Shown: positions 1-9,347, counted from the stretch's first letter. The stretch: 64,000 bases of DNA from an uncultured Acetobacteraceae bacterium (GCA_943912335.1 CALTUD010000018.1:11886-75885); one strand, 5' to 3'. Program-made: numbers and translations. The notes: a model not told the origin generated them from the letters alone.

Positions 1-98
1 TCGAAGCCGACGAAGCGCCAGCCGGCGCTTGCGGGCGTGACGCGATGCACGACGCCGTCTGCGGCACCCTTGCGCGGGCGGACCAGAAGCCGGCTCAT
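1..98 (-). CDS. iolB: 5-deoxy-glucuronate isomerase, N-terminal part (cut by window edge)
   Basis: Only the first 32 or so codons are inside the window. The N-terminus begins MSRLLVRPRKGA and continues into a GWRFVGF segment, which matches the start of IolB. IolB isomerises 5-deoxy-glucuronate to 2-deoxy-5-keto-gluconate, the step between IolD and IolC. The ATG overlaps the iolE stop codon (ATGA), so the gene is the fourth member of the iolC-iolD-iolE-iolB transcription unit. Family assignment rests on this short segment plus the operon context. Confidence 0.8.
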   Translation of the reverse strand, partial: MSRLLVRPRKGAADGVVHRVTPASAGWRFVGF

Positions 99-976
99 CG
101 CAGCCCCGCCTCGGCCAGGAAACGGACCATGTTGCGATGGCCCAGCGTGGCGTATTCGAGCGGGTTGGCGACCGCCGGATCCTGTTCCGCTTCCACCACA
201 ACCCAGCCCTGGTAGCCGGGCAATTCGCGGAACACGGAAACGAAATCGATATGGCCGTCGCCCGGCACGGTGTAGACGCCGTTCAGCACGCTGCGAAGAA
301 AGCTCCAGTCCTCGGCATCGGCTTTGGCGCGCGTCTCGGCACGGATATCCTTGCCGTGCACATGGGCGATCCGGGCGCGATGGCGTTTCGCCAGCACCGC
401 CGGGTTCGAGCCCCCCCAGGTGGCATGACCGGTATCGAGCAGCAGATGCACGGCTGGGCCGGTCTCGCGCATCAGCCGGTCGATCTCGGCCTCGGTCTGC
501 ACGATCGTGCCCATGTGGTGGTGATAGACCAGCGTCAGGTCTTGCCCGGCCAGCAACTCCGCGAACCGCGTGAGCCGCTCGGCGAACCGCGTCCAGTCGG
601 CATCCGGCAGAACCGGCCGCGTCGAGAGCGGCGCGTCGATAGTGCCGTGGATGGTGTTGGAACATTCGCAAACGATCATCACGCGGCTGCCGGCGCCACG
701 CAGCAGGCGGATATGCGCCTGCGCCGCCTCGAACTCGGCTTCCGCATCGCGCTCCAGCAGCGCCGTGGAATACCAGCCGGACACGAACGCCAGATCGAAC
801 GGCTTCAGCGCCGCCAGGAGCGCATCGGGATCGTTAGGGAATTTGTTGCCCTTCTCCAGCCCGTCATAGCCGGCCTGTTTCGCTTCTGCGAGGCAGGTCT
901 CGAGCGGCGTGTCGCCGCCCAGCTCCGGCATGTCGTCGTTGGACCAGGTGATCGGGTTGATGCCGATGCGGATCAT
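95..976 (-). CDS. iolE: myo-inosose-2 dehydratase
   Basis: The 293-residue protein is a xylose-isomerase-like TIM barrel. It dehydrates 2-keto-myo-inositol (inosose) to 3D-(3,5/4)-trihydroxycyclohexane-1,2-dione. Family hallmarks are the N-terminal GINPITWSNDDMPELGG, a mid-protein YHHHMGT, LLDTGHATWGG, HVHGKDI and a later GDGHIDF segment; His, Asp and Glu in these motifs bind the metal. Length is normal for IolE. It lies 30 bp downstream of iolD and overlaps iolB, so the three are probably co-transcribed and repressed together with iolC by the RpiR-type regulator encoded at 10.6-11.5 kb. Confidence 0.95.
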   Translation of the reverse strand: MIRIGINPITWSNDDMPELGGDTPLETCLAEAKQAGYDGLEKGNKFPNDPDALLAALKPFDLAFVSGWYSTALLERDAEAEFEAAQAHIRLLRGAGSRVMIVCECSNTIHGTIDAPLSTRPVLPDADWTRFAERLTRFAELLAGQDLTLVYHHHMGTIVQTEAEIDRLMRETGPAVHLLLDTGHATWGGSNPAVLAKRHRARIAHVHGKDIRAETRAKADAEDWSFLRSVLNGVYTVPGDGHIDFVSVFRELPGYQGWVVVEAEQDPAVANPLEYATLGHRNMVRFLAEAGLR

Positions 977-1006
977 GGAATCGTTCCTTCGCAGCGCCGC
1001 GTTGTC

Positions 1007-2866
1007 TCAATGACCGATGCGCTGATGCTTGCGCTTGGTGACGTAGCTGTCGTGTGCGTCCTGCACTGTCTCGCGCACGGAGACTTCCGGCACAGCGACA
1101 TCCCACCATGCGCCGCCGACCGTCGTGGTGGCCATCGGATCTGTGTCGATCACGATCAGGCTCGTGCGGCCCGAGGCGCGGGCCCGCGCGATCGCGTCTT
1201 CCAGCGCCGTCGGATCGGCCACCTTCTCCGCCTGAGCGCCCATCGCACGCGCATGTGCTGCGAAATCGATGCTGGGATATTCGGCCTGATGCTGGCTGTC
1301 GCGCCAGAGATTGTTGAACGGCGCGCCGCCACAGGCCTGTTGCAGGCGGTTGATGCAGCCATAGCCGTTATTGTCGAGCAGCACGACGATGATCGGCAGG
1401 CCCAGCATCACCGCGCTTTGCAGTTCGCTGTTCATCATCATGTAGGAGCCATCTCCGACCATCACGATCACGGTGCGATCCGGCTCGGCCATCTTCACGC
1501 CGAGACCACCGGCGATCTCGTAGCCCATGCAGGAAAAGCCGTATTCCAGGTGATAGCCGCCAGCCTTCTCGGTGCGCCAGTGCTTGTGCAGTTCCGCGGG
1601 CAATCCGCCGGCCGCGCACACCACCACGTCATCGGGCCGGCTCTGGCGCAGAACCGCGCCGATCACCTGCGCGTCGGACGGCTTCTCGTTGCTCTCCGGC
1701 GCGGGCAGGGCGGTAAAGGTCCCGGCCTGTTCTCGCCATTCGGCACGCGCGCGTTCGGCATCCTCGCGCCACGCCGCCGGCGCGCGCCAGTCGCCCAGAG
1801 ACGCATCGAGCGCGCCGAGCCCGGCCAGAGCATCCGAGACCAGGGGCAGGGATTGATGCTTGGCGGCATCGAACGCCTGCGCGTTCAGGCCGATGATCCG
1901 CATTTCGGGGTTCCGGAACAACGCCCAGGAGCCGGTGGTGAAATCCTGCAACTTGGTGCCGACGGCGAGGATCAGATCCGCCTCGGCGGCGAGGATGTTG
2001 GAGGCGCTGCTGCCGCTGACGCCGATGCCGCCCATGTTCAACGGGTGGGAATCCGGGATCGCCGATTTTCCGCCCTGCGTCTCGCAGACCGGCACGCCGC
2101 GTTCGGTGCAGAACCGCGACAGCGCCTCGTGCGCGCCGGAGTAGAGCGCTCCGCCACCCGCGATCACCAGCGGCCGCTTCGCCGCACGCAGCGCCGACAC
2201 CGCCTGCTCCAGCTCGTGCGCGTCCGGGGCCTGACGACGCAGGCGATGGATGCGCTCGACGAAAAAGCTTTCGGGATAATCGAACGCTTCCGCCTGCACG
2301 TCCTGGCACAAGGACAGCGTCACCGGGCCGCATTCGGCCGGATCGGTCAGCACGCTCATCGCGCGCTGGAACGCCGGAACCAGCTGTTCCGGCCGGGTGA
2401 TGCGGTCGAAATAGCGCGACACCGGGCGGAAGCAGTCGGAGGCGCTGGCGGTGCCGTCGCCCCAATCCTCCACCTGCTGCAACACAGGATCGGGCAGGCG
2501 ATTGGCGAACACGTCGCCCGGCAACAACAGCACCGGCAGACGGTTCACATGCGCCACGCCCGCACCCGTCACCATGTTGAGTGCGCCCGGCCCGATCGAC
2601 GAGGTGCAGGCCATGAAGCGGCGCCGGCGCATCGCCTTGGCGTAGGCCACGGCGGCATGGACCATGCCCTGCTCGTTATGGCCGCGAAAGGTCGGCAGTT
2701 GCTCGCGCACACCATGCAGCGCCTCTCCGAGCCCGGCCACGTTGCCATGACCGAAAATACCCCAGACCCCGCCGAAAATCGGCAGGATCTCGCCGTCGAT
2801 CTCGCAGCGTTGCGCGGCCATGGCGCGGACCAGCGCCTGGGCCATGGTGAGACGGATGGTGTTCAT
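1007..2866 (-). CDS. iolD: 3D-(3,5/4)-trihydroxycyclohexane-1,2-dione hydrolase
   Basis: This 619-residue thiamine-diphosphate enzyme opens the cyclohexanedione ring to 5-deoxy-glucuronate. It has the three-domain acetolactate-synthase architecture. The C-terminal TPP site is visible as GDGSYMMMNSEL, followed after about 25 residues by LLDNNGYG. The start was placed at MNTIRLTMAQAL because the frame stays open further upstream only into the end of iolC; this start gives the usual IolD length and leaves 22 bp after iolC. Second gene of the leftward iol operon. Confidence 0.95.
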   Translation of the reverse strand: MNTIRLTMAQALVRAMAAQRCEIDGEILPIFGGVWGIFGHGNVAGLGEALHGVREQLPTFRGHNEQGMVHAAVAYAKAMRRRRFMACTSSIGPGALNMVTGAGVAHVNRLPVLLLPGDVFANRLPDPVLQQVEDWGDGTASASDCFRPVSRYFDRITRPEQLVPAFQRAMSVLTDPAECGPVTLSLCQDVQAEAFDYPESFFVERIHRLRRQAPDAHELEQAVSALRAAKRPLVIAGGGALYSGAHEALSRFCTERGVPVCETQGGKSAIPDSHPLNMGGIGVSGSSASNILAAEADLILAVGTKLQDFTTGSWALFRNPEMRIIGLNAQAFDAAKHQSLPLVSDALAGLGALDASLGDWRAPAAWREDAERARAEWREQAGTFTALPAPESNEKPSDAQVIGAVLRQSRPDDVVVCAAGGLPAELHKHWRTEKAGGYHLEYGFSCMGYEIAGGLGVKMAEPDRTVIVMVGDGSYMMMNSELQSAVMLGLPIIVVLLDNNGYGCINRLQQACGGAPFNNLWRDSQHQAEYPSIDFAAHARAMGAQAEKVADPTALEDAIARARASGRTSLIVIDTDPMATTTVGGAWWDVAVPEVSVRETVQDAHDSYVTKRKHQRIGH

Positions 2867-2888
2867 CGTGCCGATCTCCAACCCGCGC

Positions 2889-4838
2889 TCAGGCCGCGCG
2901 GCTTTCGCCGCGTCCAGCCGGGCGCACCCGTTCCCATGCCGCCACCAGATCGGCGAAGCGGCTCGCCATGCGGTCCACCGCCTCGTCGTCGCCGATCCGC
3001 CCGGCCATCCAGTCATGTGCCGGCTCGATGAAGATGGTGCGTCCGATCGCGAAACCCTTCACCAGCGGGATCGTCGCCGCGGCGCCGAACGCTTCCACCA
3101 GCTCGGCGGCCGGTGCTTCCAGGCCCAGCATGACGATGCCGCGGCAGAGCGGATCGTTGCGCTCCACCACGGCGGCGGTGCGTTCCCATGCGGCGCGGTC
3201 GCGCTGCGGTTCCAGCTTCCACCAGTCCGGCTTCAGCCCGATCGCGTAGAGCCGTTCCAGGATGTGGGCCACGGTGTCCGGCGCCAGCGGGCCGTGCTTG
3301 CCGGCGATGATCTCGATCAGGAGGTCGCGGTTGAGGCGGCGGCAGGCATCCTGCGCGCGCAGCATCTCGCGCTCCTGCTGCGCCCGCAGCGCCGCGTCGT
3401 CGTCCGGGTGGTAGAAGCACAGACACTTGATGACATGGTCGGTCGGCCATTCCACCAGAGCCGCGCCGAGGCTGCCCGCGGCGGTGCCGTCCGGCCCGCT
3501 TTCGAACTCCAGAGGGCGCGATCCGGTGCGTTCCACCGGCCGCGCGGTCCAGAGTCCAGCATGGGAGGCGTCGAACAGCGCCTCGCGGCCATAACGTCCG
3601 TCCAGGAACATGCCGAAGCCGGACCGTCCCGCCGCGACACGCGAAGCGGCGCGCACGGCCAGCCGCTTGAAGGCCGGAATACGGTCGAACGATACGCCTT
3701 CCGCCCTGGCGACCGCTTCGAGCTGCATGCGGTGGTCGCAGGCCAGCGCCAGGATGCGCTCCGGCGTGGGTGCGCGGGTGGCGGTGGCCCAGTGCAGATG
3801 GTTCAGCGCGCTGTCATGGCGCAGCGCGCGCAGAGGGCTGCCATCGCGCAGAAAGATCTGCAGTTCGGCGAAGCTCGGGATCTCCGGCGAGCAGAGCAGG
3901 CGGGACACCGCGAAGGCGCCGCACGCATTGGCGTAGGCGCAGCAGGTCTCCAGCGCCTCGTCGCGCAGCCAGCCGCGCAGGAAGCCGGACATGAAGGCGT
4001 CGCCGGCGCCGAGCGTGTTGTAGACCTCGACGGGGAAGCCGGGGCCGCTGACGCCATCCTCCAGCCGCTCCGGGATCGCGCCGGGAAACACCACGCAGCC
4101 CATCGGTCCGCGCTTGCAGACGATGGTGGCGTCCGGGGCCAGAGCACGGATCGCGCGGATCGCGTCGAGCGTGTTCTCGGAACCGCCTGCGATGTGCAGC
4201 TCTTCCTCGGTGCCGACGATCAGATCGCATTCCGGCAGGATTTCGGCCAGACGCTGCGTCACCGTTTCGGAACGGATGTATCGGTTCTCGCCGTCGCCAT
4301 GCCCGGACAGACCCCAGAGATTAGGCCGGTAATCGACGTCGAACACGACGCGGCCGCCGTTGGCACGCGCGATCCGCATCGCCTTGCGCTGGGCGGCGGC
4401 GCTGTGCGGGCGGGAGAAATGCGTGCCGGTGACGACGATCGAACGCGCCGAGGCGATGAACCGCTCGTCGATATCGTTTTCGTCCAGCGCGCCATCGGCG
4501 CAATCGCTGCGATAGAAGATCAGCGGAAAGGTGTCGCTGTCGCGCACGCCCAGGATCGCCAGCGCGGTGAGGCGGGCGGGGTCGGTGCGGATGCCGTCGG
4601 TGGCGACTCCCTCGCGGGCCATGCGCTCGCGAATGAAGCGGCCGAAATGCTCGTCGCCGACGCGCGTGACGATGCCCGAGCGCAGTCCCAGACGGGCCGT
4701 GCCGATGGCGATATTGGCCGGACAGCCGCCCACCGCCTTGGAGAACGACCCCATGTCTTCCAGCCGCGCGCCGACCTGTTGACCATACAGGTCCACCGAC
4801 GAGCGACCGATGGTGATCACGTCCAGCATCTGGCTCAT
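2889..4838 (-). CDS. iolC: 5-dehydro-2-deoxygluconokinase fused to DUF2090 aldolase-like domain
   Basis: The 649-residue protein has two parts. Residues about 5-325 are a PfkB sugar kinase (VGGCPANIAIG near the N-terminus, NTLGAGDAFMSGF with the catalytic Asp), phosphorylating 5-dehydro-2-deoxy-gluconate. Residues about 345-640 form a DUF2090 domain (FYHPDDD, IIAGKHGPL, LKPDWWKLEP, VKGFAIGRTIF), a class I aldolase-like barrel known to be fused to IolC in many proteobacteria. It may supply the IolJ step, cleavage of the phosphorylated product; that is inference. The start MSQMLDVITIG is supported by a GGAGGG ribosome site about 10 bp upstream. First gene of the leftward operon, divergent from the transporter genes. 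Confidence 0.93.
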   Translation of the reverse strand: MSQMLDVITIGRSSVDLYGQQVGARLEDMGSFSKAVGGCPANIAIGTARLGLRSGIVTRVGDEHFGRFIRERMAREGVATDGIRTDPARLTALAILGVRDSDTFPLIFYRSDCADGALDENDIDERFIASARSIVVTGTHFSRPHSAAAQRKAMRIARANGGRVVFDVDYRPNLWGLSGHGDGENRYIRSETVTQRLAEILPECDLIVGTEEELHIAGGSENTLDAIRAIRALAPDATIVCKRGPMGCVVFPGAIPERLEDGVSGPGFPVEVYNTLGAGDAFMSGFLRGWLRDEALETCCAYANACGAFAVSRLLCSPEIPSFAELQIFLRDGSPLRALRHDSALNHLHWATATRAPTPERILALACDHRMQLEAVARAEGVSFDRIPAFKRLAVRAASRVAAGRSGFGMFLDGRYGREALFDASHAGLWTARPVERTGSRPLEFESGPDGTAAGSLGAALVEWPTDHVIKCLCFYHPDDDAALRAQQEREMLRAQDACRRLNRDLLIEIIAGKHGPLAPDTVAHILERLYAIGLKPDWWKLEPQRDRAAWERTAAVVERNDPLCRGIVMLGLEAPAAELVEAFGAAATIPLVKGFAIGRTIFIEPAHDWMAGRIGDDEAVDRMASRFADLVAAWERVRPAGRGESRAA

Positions 4839-4892
4839 GGTGTTCAGCCCTCCGTCGCAATCCAGATGCGACGTTCCATGATTGCGGTCAAC

Positions 4893-4910
4893 ATGGAATT
4901 GACGATCCAT
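4893..4910. promoter_or_regulatory. iolR site 1: Imperfect IolR-type operator
   Basis: ATGGAA-TTGACG-ATCCAT is a dyad with 5 of 6 arm positions paired. It differs in one base from the GGAA-N6-TTCC core described for the RpiR-type IolR of Sinorhizobium meliloti. It lies about 55 bp upstream of the iolC start, where a repressor of the leftward operon would act. Functional assignment is inferred. Confidence 0.5.
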
Positions 4911-4988
4911 ATATTTTTCTGCGTCGCACAATAAGCGGGTGCAACAGAAGGATATTTAGAACTTGCTTGACAGAAAATTCGGACGGTC

Positions 4989-5002
4989 GGAATAAGCGTT
5001 CC
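4989..5002. promoter_or_regulatory. iolR site 2: IolR-type operator, exact GGAA-N6-TTCC
   Basis: GGAATAAGCGTTCC matches the GGAA-N6-TTCC motif of rhizobial IolR exactly. It lies in the intergenic region between iolC and the inositol transporter genes, 46 bp before the leader ORF and 93 bp before the permease ATG, so it could control the rightward transcript. An RpiR-family gene is encoded in the same locus. Confidence 0.6.
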
Positions 5003-5047
5003 AACAAAGCGCCGAAAGCAAAACGGCCTGCTTGCAGGAGGACGTTG

Positions 5048-5098
5048 ATGATCCGCCAAACGGACCAGGCTTCATGTTCCACGGACGCGCCAACATGA
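5048..5098 (+). CDS. Possible 16-residue leader peptide coupled to the inositol permease
   Basis: A strong GCAGGAGG ribosome site (ending at 5041) precedes an ATG at 5048. This opens a 16-codon frame, [16 protein letters not shown], whose TGA overlaps the permease ATG as ATGA. The permease ATG itself has no good ribosome site, so the short frame could serve translational coupling. The alternative is that the same ribosome site serves an in-frame TTG at 5032 or the permease directly. No similarity to any known peptide is recognised. Confidence 0.4.
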   Translation: MIRQTDQASCSTDAPT

Positions 5099-6234
5099 GC
5101 GCCGCCCAACAGAACGGCGCCGCCACCATCGCGCCTCCGCCGGCCAAGGCGCCCGACGAGCGCCTGCGTCGCTCCTCCCCGTTCGCTTCGCTGCTGCGAC
5201 GTCCCGAACTCGGCGCCATCGGCGGTCTGGCGCTGGTGCTGGTGTTTTTCGGCATGACCGCCAACAGCGCCATGTTCACGCTGAACGGGCTGATGACGGT
5301 GCTGAACCCGTCGGCGCAACTCGGCATCATGGGGGTGGCGGCGGCACTCCTGATGATCGGCGGCGAGTTCGATCTGTCGATCGGCTCCATGGTCGCCTTC
5401 GCCGGGCTGATCCTCGGCGTGCTGATGGTGCAGCTTCATCTGCCGCTGCTGGTGGCCGTGCTGGGCACGATGGTGGTCGCCGCACTGGTCGGCGCGGTGA
5501 ACGGACAGCTCGTGATCCGCACGCGACTGCCTTCCTTCATCGTCACGCTCGCCTTCCTGTTCATTCTGCGCGGCCTTTCCCTGGTTGGGCTGAAGCTCGC
5601 CACCGGCGGCAGCACGCAGATGCGCGGCTTCCATCCTCTGGTGGAGGCGAGCAGCCTGGCGCCGTTCTTCTCCGGCAACGCCTTCGGCGGCGCGTTCCGC
5701 TTCCTGGCGGCCCACCACATCATCGAGAGCCTGCCGGACGGCAGCCCGGCCGCGGCGGGCGTGCCGATCGCCGTGGTCTGGTTCGTGCTGATCACCGCGC
5801 TGGCTACCTGGGTTCTGCTGCGCACCAAGCTCGGCAACTGGATCTTCGCCAGCGGCGGCGACGCCAATGCGGCGCGCAATTCCGGCGTGCCGGTGGATCT
5901 GGTGAAGACTGGACTGTTCATGGTCACCGCCTGCTCGGCGGCCCTGGTGGCGGTGCTGACCGTGTTCGATGCCGGCTCCACCGACGCCATGCGCGGTCTG
6001 CAGAAGGAATTCCAGGCGGTGATCGCGGCGGTGATCGGCGGATGCCTGCTGACCGGCGGCTACGGTTCGGCGATCGGCGCCTTCTTCGGCTCCATCATCT
6101 TCGGCATCGTGTCCATCGGTCTCACCTACACCTCCTTCGACAGCGACTGGTTCCAGGTGTTCCTGGGCGCGATGCTGCTGGTGGCGGTGATCTTCAACAA
6201 CGGCCTGCGTCGCCGCGTGACGGGAGAACGCTGA
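5095..6234 (+). CDS. iatP: Inositol/sugar ABC transporter permease (RbsC family)
   Basis: The 379-residue integral membrane protein has about ten hydrophobic segments and the RbsC/XylH-type signature region ([16 protein letters not shown]). It forms the translocation channel of a carbohydrate-uptake (CUT2) ABC importer. The ATPase follows with a TGATG junction, and an inositol dehydrogenase and the periplasmic binding protein lie further downstream. Linkage to the iol genes argues for inositol as substrate, as in the Caulobacter IatA-IatP-IbpA system. Start chosen at MSAAQQ; in-frame alternatives are an ATG at 5074 and a TTG at 5032. Confidence 0.9.
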   Translation: MSAAQQNGAATIAPPPAKAPDERLRRSSPFASLLRRPELGAIGGLALVLVFFGMTANSAMFTLNGLMTVLNPSAQLGIMGVAAALLMIGGEFDLSIGSMVAFAGLILGVLMVQLHLPLLVAVLGTMVVAALVGAVNGQLVIRTRLPSFIVTLAFLFILRGLSLVGLKLATGGSTQMRGFHPLVEASSLAPFFSGNAFGGAFRFLAAHHIIESLPDGSPAAAGVPIAVVWFVLITALATWVLLRTKLGNWIFASGGDANAARNSGVPVDLVKTGLFMVTACSAALVAVLTVFDAGSTDAMRGLQKEFQAVIAAVIGGCLLTGGYGSAIGAFFGSIIFGIVSIGLTYTSFDSDWFQVFLGAMLLVAVIFNNGLRRRVTGER

Positions 6235-7073
6235 TGTCCGCCGCTCTCGACTCGTTCCCCGCGCACACCGCCCATCCGGCTACGATGCCGCGCACCGACA
6301 CGCCGCTGATCGAAATCCGCGACGTACGCAAGGAGTTCGGCCATGTGATCGCGCTGGCCGGCGTCTCGCTGACCGTGCGGGCCGGCGAGGTTCTCTGCCT
6401 GCTGGGCGACAACGGCGCCGGCAAATCCACCCTGATCAAGACGCTGAGCGGCGTGCATCGCCCGACCAGCGGCAGCTTCATGGTGGAAGGAAAACCCGCC
6501 GCGTTCTCCGGTCCGCGCGATGCGCTGAACGCCGGCATCGCCACCGTGTTCCAGGATCTGGCGATGATCCCGCTGATGTCGGTGACACGCAATTTCTTCA
6601 TGGGACGCGAGCCGACACGCGGCGTCTGGCCGTTCCGGCGCGTCGATTTCAAGCAATGCCGCGACGTCACCCATGCCGAGATGCGCCGTATCGGCATCGA
6701 CGTGCGAGACCCGGATCAGGCGGTCGGCACGCTGTCGGGCGGCGAGCGGCAATGCGTCGCCATCGCCCGCGCGGTGTATTTCGGCGCCAAGGTGCTGATC
6801 CTCGACGAGCCCACCTCGGCCCTCGGCGTCGCGCAGACCTCGATGGTTCTGAAATACATCAATCTCGTGAAGAGCCGTGGCCTGGGCGTGATCTTCATCA
6901 CCCACAATGTCCGCCACGCCTATGCGGTCGGCGACAGCTTCACGGTTCTCAATCGTGGACGCACACTCGGCACCTATCGCAAGGACGAGATCGCCATGGA
7001 TGCGCTGCAAACGCTCATGGCCGGCGGCAAGGAGTTGCAGGACCTGTCCTCCGAACTCGGCGGCACCGTGTGA
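6234..7073 (+). CDS. iatA: Inositol ABC transporter ATPase
   Basis: A single-domain 279-residue ABC ATPase of the CUT2 class. It shows Walker [10 protein letters not shown], a Q-loop in TVFQDLAMI, signature LSGGERQ, Walker [12 protein letters not shown] and the switch His in FITHN. Most CUT2 importers use a two-domain (RbsA-type, about 500 aa) ATPase, but single-domain members of about 260 aa are also known, so two copies would form the dimer. Its ATG overlaps the permease stop (TGATG), indicating translational coupling. Confidence 0.92.
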   Translation: MSAALDSFPAHTAHPATMPRTDTPLIEIRDVRKEFGHVIALAGVSLTVRAGEVLCLLGDNGAGKSTLIKTLSGVHRPTSGSFMVEGKPAAFSGPRDALNAGIATVFQDLAMIPLMSVTRNFFMGREPTRGVWPFRRVDFKQCRDVTHAEMRRIGIDVRDPDQAVGTLSGGERQCVAIARAVYFGAKVLILDEPTSALGVAQTSMVLKYINLVKSRGLGVIFITHNVRHAYAVGDSFTVLNRGRTLGTYRKDEIAMDALQTLMAGGKELQDLSSELGGTV

Positions 7074-7166
7074 TGCAGTCCTCCCGGTCTGCGCGGACAT
7101 TCCTGGCCACTTTCACTCTTCCGGATACGCAATGATGCACGTATCCTTCCTCCGAGGACGGATTCC

Positions 7167-8159
7167 ATGATCTCTGTCGCTTTGCTCGGCGCAGGCCGGA
7201 TCGGCGCGCTGCACGGACGCAACATCGCAGCGAGCCGCAGAGCGCGCTTCGCCGCCATCGCCGACGCGATCCCGGCCGCCGCGGACTCGCTCGGCCGCGA
7301 ACTGGACGTTCCCGTGCGCGCCGTGGACGAGATCCTCGACGACCGCTCGATCCAGGCGGTGATGATCTGCTCGCCAACAGACACCCATGCAGAGCTGATC
7401 GAGCGCGCCGCCGCCGCCGGCAAGGCCGTGTTCTGCGAAAAGCCGGTCGATCTCAGCGCGGAACGCATCCGTGCCTGTCTGCGCAAAGTCGAATCCAGCG
7501 GCGCCACGGTGATGATCGGCTTCAACCGCCGCTTCGATCCGCATTTCGCCGAGGTGCAGCAGCGTCTGCGCGACGGGGAGATCGGCGAGGTCGAACTCGT
7601 CACCATCCTGTCGCGCGATCCGTCGCCGCCGCCGGTCTCCTATATCGAGCGTTCCGGCGGCCTCTTCCGCGACATGATGATCCACGATTTCGACATGGCG
7701 CGCTTCCTGCTCGGCGAGGAACCGGTGGAAGTACACGCGGTCGGCTCGGCCCTGGTCGATCCGGCGATCGGCGCCGCGGGGGACGTCGACACGGCGGCGG
7801 TGCTGCTGAAAACGGCGTCAGGCCGGATCTGCCAGATTTCCAACTCGCGCCGCGCCACCTACGGCTACGACCAGCGCATTGAGGTGCATGGCGCAAAGGG
7901 CATGCTGCGCGCGCAGAACCTGCACAGCTCTGCCGTGGAGCACGCCGATGGCGGCGGTTTCCGCAGCGCGCCGGTGATGGATTTCTTTCTGGAACGCTAT
8001 ACCCCGGCCTATCATCGCGAGCTGGATGCGTTCTTCGATTGCATCGAGAAAGGCACGACGCCGAACCCGAGCGGGGAAGACGGTCTGCGCGCGCAGATCC
8101 TGGCCGATGCCGCAACCAAGTCCGCACAAACCGGACAGGCGCAGCGCGTCGATCTCTGA
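7167..8159 (+). CDS. iolG: Inositol 2-dehydrogenase (Gfo/Idh/MocA family)
   Basis: This 330-residue NAD(P)-dependent oxidoreductase probably oxidises myo-inositol to 2-keto-myo-inositol, the substrate of IolE. The Rossmann motif GAGRIGALHG opens the protein, the family EKP motif is in CEKPVDLSAERI, and the catalytic Asp-His region is IHDFDMARFL. It sits 93 bp after the ATPase and 44 bp before the binding-protein gene, inside the transport cluster. Length is standard for IolG. A related paralogue is encoded at 9348-10514. Confidence 0.9.
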   Translation: MISVALLGAGRIGALHGRNIAASRRARFAAIADAIPAAADSLGRELDVPVRAVDEILDDRSIQAVMICSPTDTHAELIERAAAAGKAVFCEKPVDLSAERIRACLRKVESSGATVMIGFNRRFDPHFAEVQQRLRDGEIGEVELVTILSRDPSPPPVSYIERSGGLFRDMMIHDFDMARFLLGEEPVEVHAVGSALVDPAIGAAGDVDTAAVLLKTASGRICQISNSRRATYGYDQRIEVHGAKGMLRAQNLHSSAVEHADGGGFRSAPVMDFFLERYTPAYHRELDAFFDCIEKGTTPNPSGEDGLRAQILADAATKSAQTGQAQRVDL

Positions 8160-8203
8160 TCGCGAGCTGTAAACAACAAAGACAAAACAAAGGGAGTTCT
8201 TCG

Positions 8204-9160
8204 ATGGCGTCCATTCGTTCCGGTCTGCTCGCGACCGCTTTCGCGGCCATGCTGCCCTTCGCCGCGGCCGGTTCCGCATCGGCGGCGGCCGACAAGCCGA
8301 TCACCATCATCCTGGTGGATCACGGCCAGCCGTCCGATCCGTTCCACAACGTGATCAAGCATGGCGCGCAGGATGCGGCCAAGCAGATGGGCGTTCATCT
8401 CGAGATCCGTCAACCCGACACGTTCGACATGACGCAGATGGCCAACCTGATCACCGCGGCCGCCAACCAGCATCCGGACGGCCTGGTGACCACCGTGCCG
8501 GACGCGGAAGCTCTGTCCGGCCCGATCCATAACGCGATCGCCCAGGGCATCACGGTGATCACCACCAACGGATCGCCCGCCAGCGGCCACAAGGTCGGTG
8601 CCGTGCTCAATGTCGGTCAGGACGAGACCGCGGCCGGCATCGCCGCCGGCAAGGCGATGGCGGCAGCCGGCGGCAAGAAGGCGCTCTGTGTGAACCATGA
8701 GGTCGGCAACGTGTCGCTCGATCAGCGCTGTGCCGGTTTCGCGGAAGGCTTCGGCGGCTCCTCGCGCGTTCTGCCCACAGACACCGATCCGAGCGTCACC
8801 AAGTCCAAGATCGAAGCCGCCCTGCGCTCCGATCCGAGCATCGACTCGATCATCACCCTGAACGCCTCGCTCGCCGGCGAACCGGCGGTGCAGGCCGTGT
8901 CCGATCTCGGCCGCACCGGCAAGGTGAAGGTCGCGTCCTTCGATCTTTCGCCCGGCATGCTGCGCAATGTCGCCAACGGCTCGGCGCTGTTCGTGGTCGA
9001 TCAGCAGCCCTACCTGCAGGGCTACCTGCCGGTGCTGTTCCTGGCCCAGCATGCGAAGTACGGCCTGATCCCGAGCGGCGACGTCGCCACCGGTCCGAAC
9101 CTGATCACCAAGGCCGATGCAGCGAAGGTGATCGACCTGACCAGCCAGGCCATTCGCTGA
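8204..9160 (+). CDS. ibpA: Periplasmic inositol-binding protein of the ABC transporter
   Basis: A 318-residue periplasmic-binding-protein type 1 (RbsB-like) protein. It has a signal peptide of about 27 residues (hydrophobic ATAFAAMLPFAAAG, then ASAAAD). It delivers the substrate to the permease/ATPase pair upstream. The GQPSDPFHNVIKHGAQDA start and the NGSPASG region are typical of the sugar-binding fold. An AGGGAG ribosome site lies 8 bp before the ATG. It is the last gene of the rightward unit and is followed by an intrinsic terminator at 9186. Confidence 0.92.
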   Translation: MASIRSGLLATAFAAMLPFAAAGSASAAADKPITIILVDHGQPSDPFHNVIKHGAQDAAKQMGVHLEIRQPDTFDMTQMANLITAAANQHPDGLVTTVPDAEALSGPIHNAIAQGITVITTNGSPASGHKVGAVLNVGQDETAAGIAAGKAMAAAGGKKALCVNHEVGNVSLDQRCAGFAEGFGGSSRVLPTDTDPSVTKSKIEAALRSDPSIDSIITLNASLAGEPAVQAVSDLGRTGKVKVASFDLSPGMLRNVANGSALFVVDQQPYLQGYLPVLFLAQHAKYGLIPSGDVATGPNLITKADAAKVIDLTSQAIR

Positions 9161-9185
9161 ACCCAGCGTCGCCGACCAATGGAAA

Positions 9186-9218
9186 GGCTCCGGGGCGATC
9201 GCTCCGGGGCCTTTTTTT
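9186..9218 (+). terminator. Rho-independent terminator of the inositol transport operon
   Basis: An 11-bp stem, GGCTCCGGGGC paired through GATC with GCTCCGGGGCC (a few G-U pairs), is followed by a run of seven T. It lies 26 bp after the binding-protein stop codon. Confidence 0.85.
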
Positions 9219-9238
9219 GTTTCGGAAAGTAGAAAGTC

Positions 9239-9339
9239 GTTCTTTCTTGAAAGAAAGAACCAAAGAACTTTTGCCAGTTTGGGTTTGATCCAAACCGGCA
9301 AAAGTCTTTTTGCTTCGTTTTCTTTAGAAAAGGAAGGTC
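9239..9339. repeat. Three-hairpin intergenic repeat, copy A
   Basis: First of four copies. Left hairpin: arms GTTCTTTCTT and AAGAAAGAAC. Middle hairpin: arms ACTTTTGCCaGTTTGG and CCAAACcGGCAAAAGT. Right hairpin: T-rich arms CTTCGTTTTCT and AGAAAAGGAAG, with one mismatch. It lies between convergent genes (binding protein and dehydrogenase), after a separate terminator. Confidence 0.85.
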
Positions 9340-9347
9340 ATTCCCTC

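Noticed and set aside
137..3031. 964-codon plus-strand open frame opposite iolE and iolD
   Set aside because: It is a GC-rich antisense shadow: composition is Arg/His/Gly-rich and the opposite strand carries clear IolE and IolD motifs.
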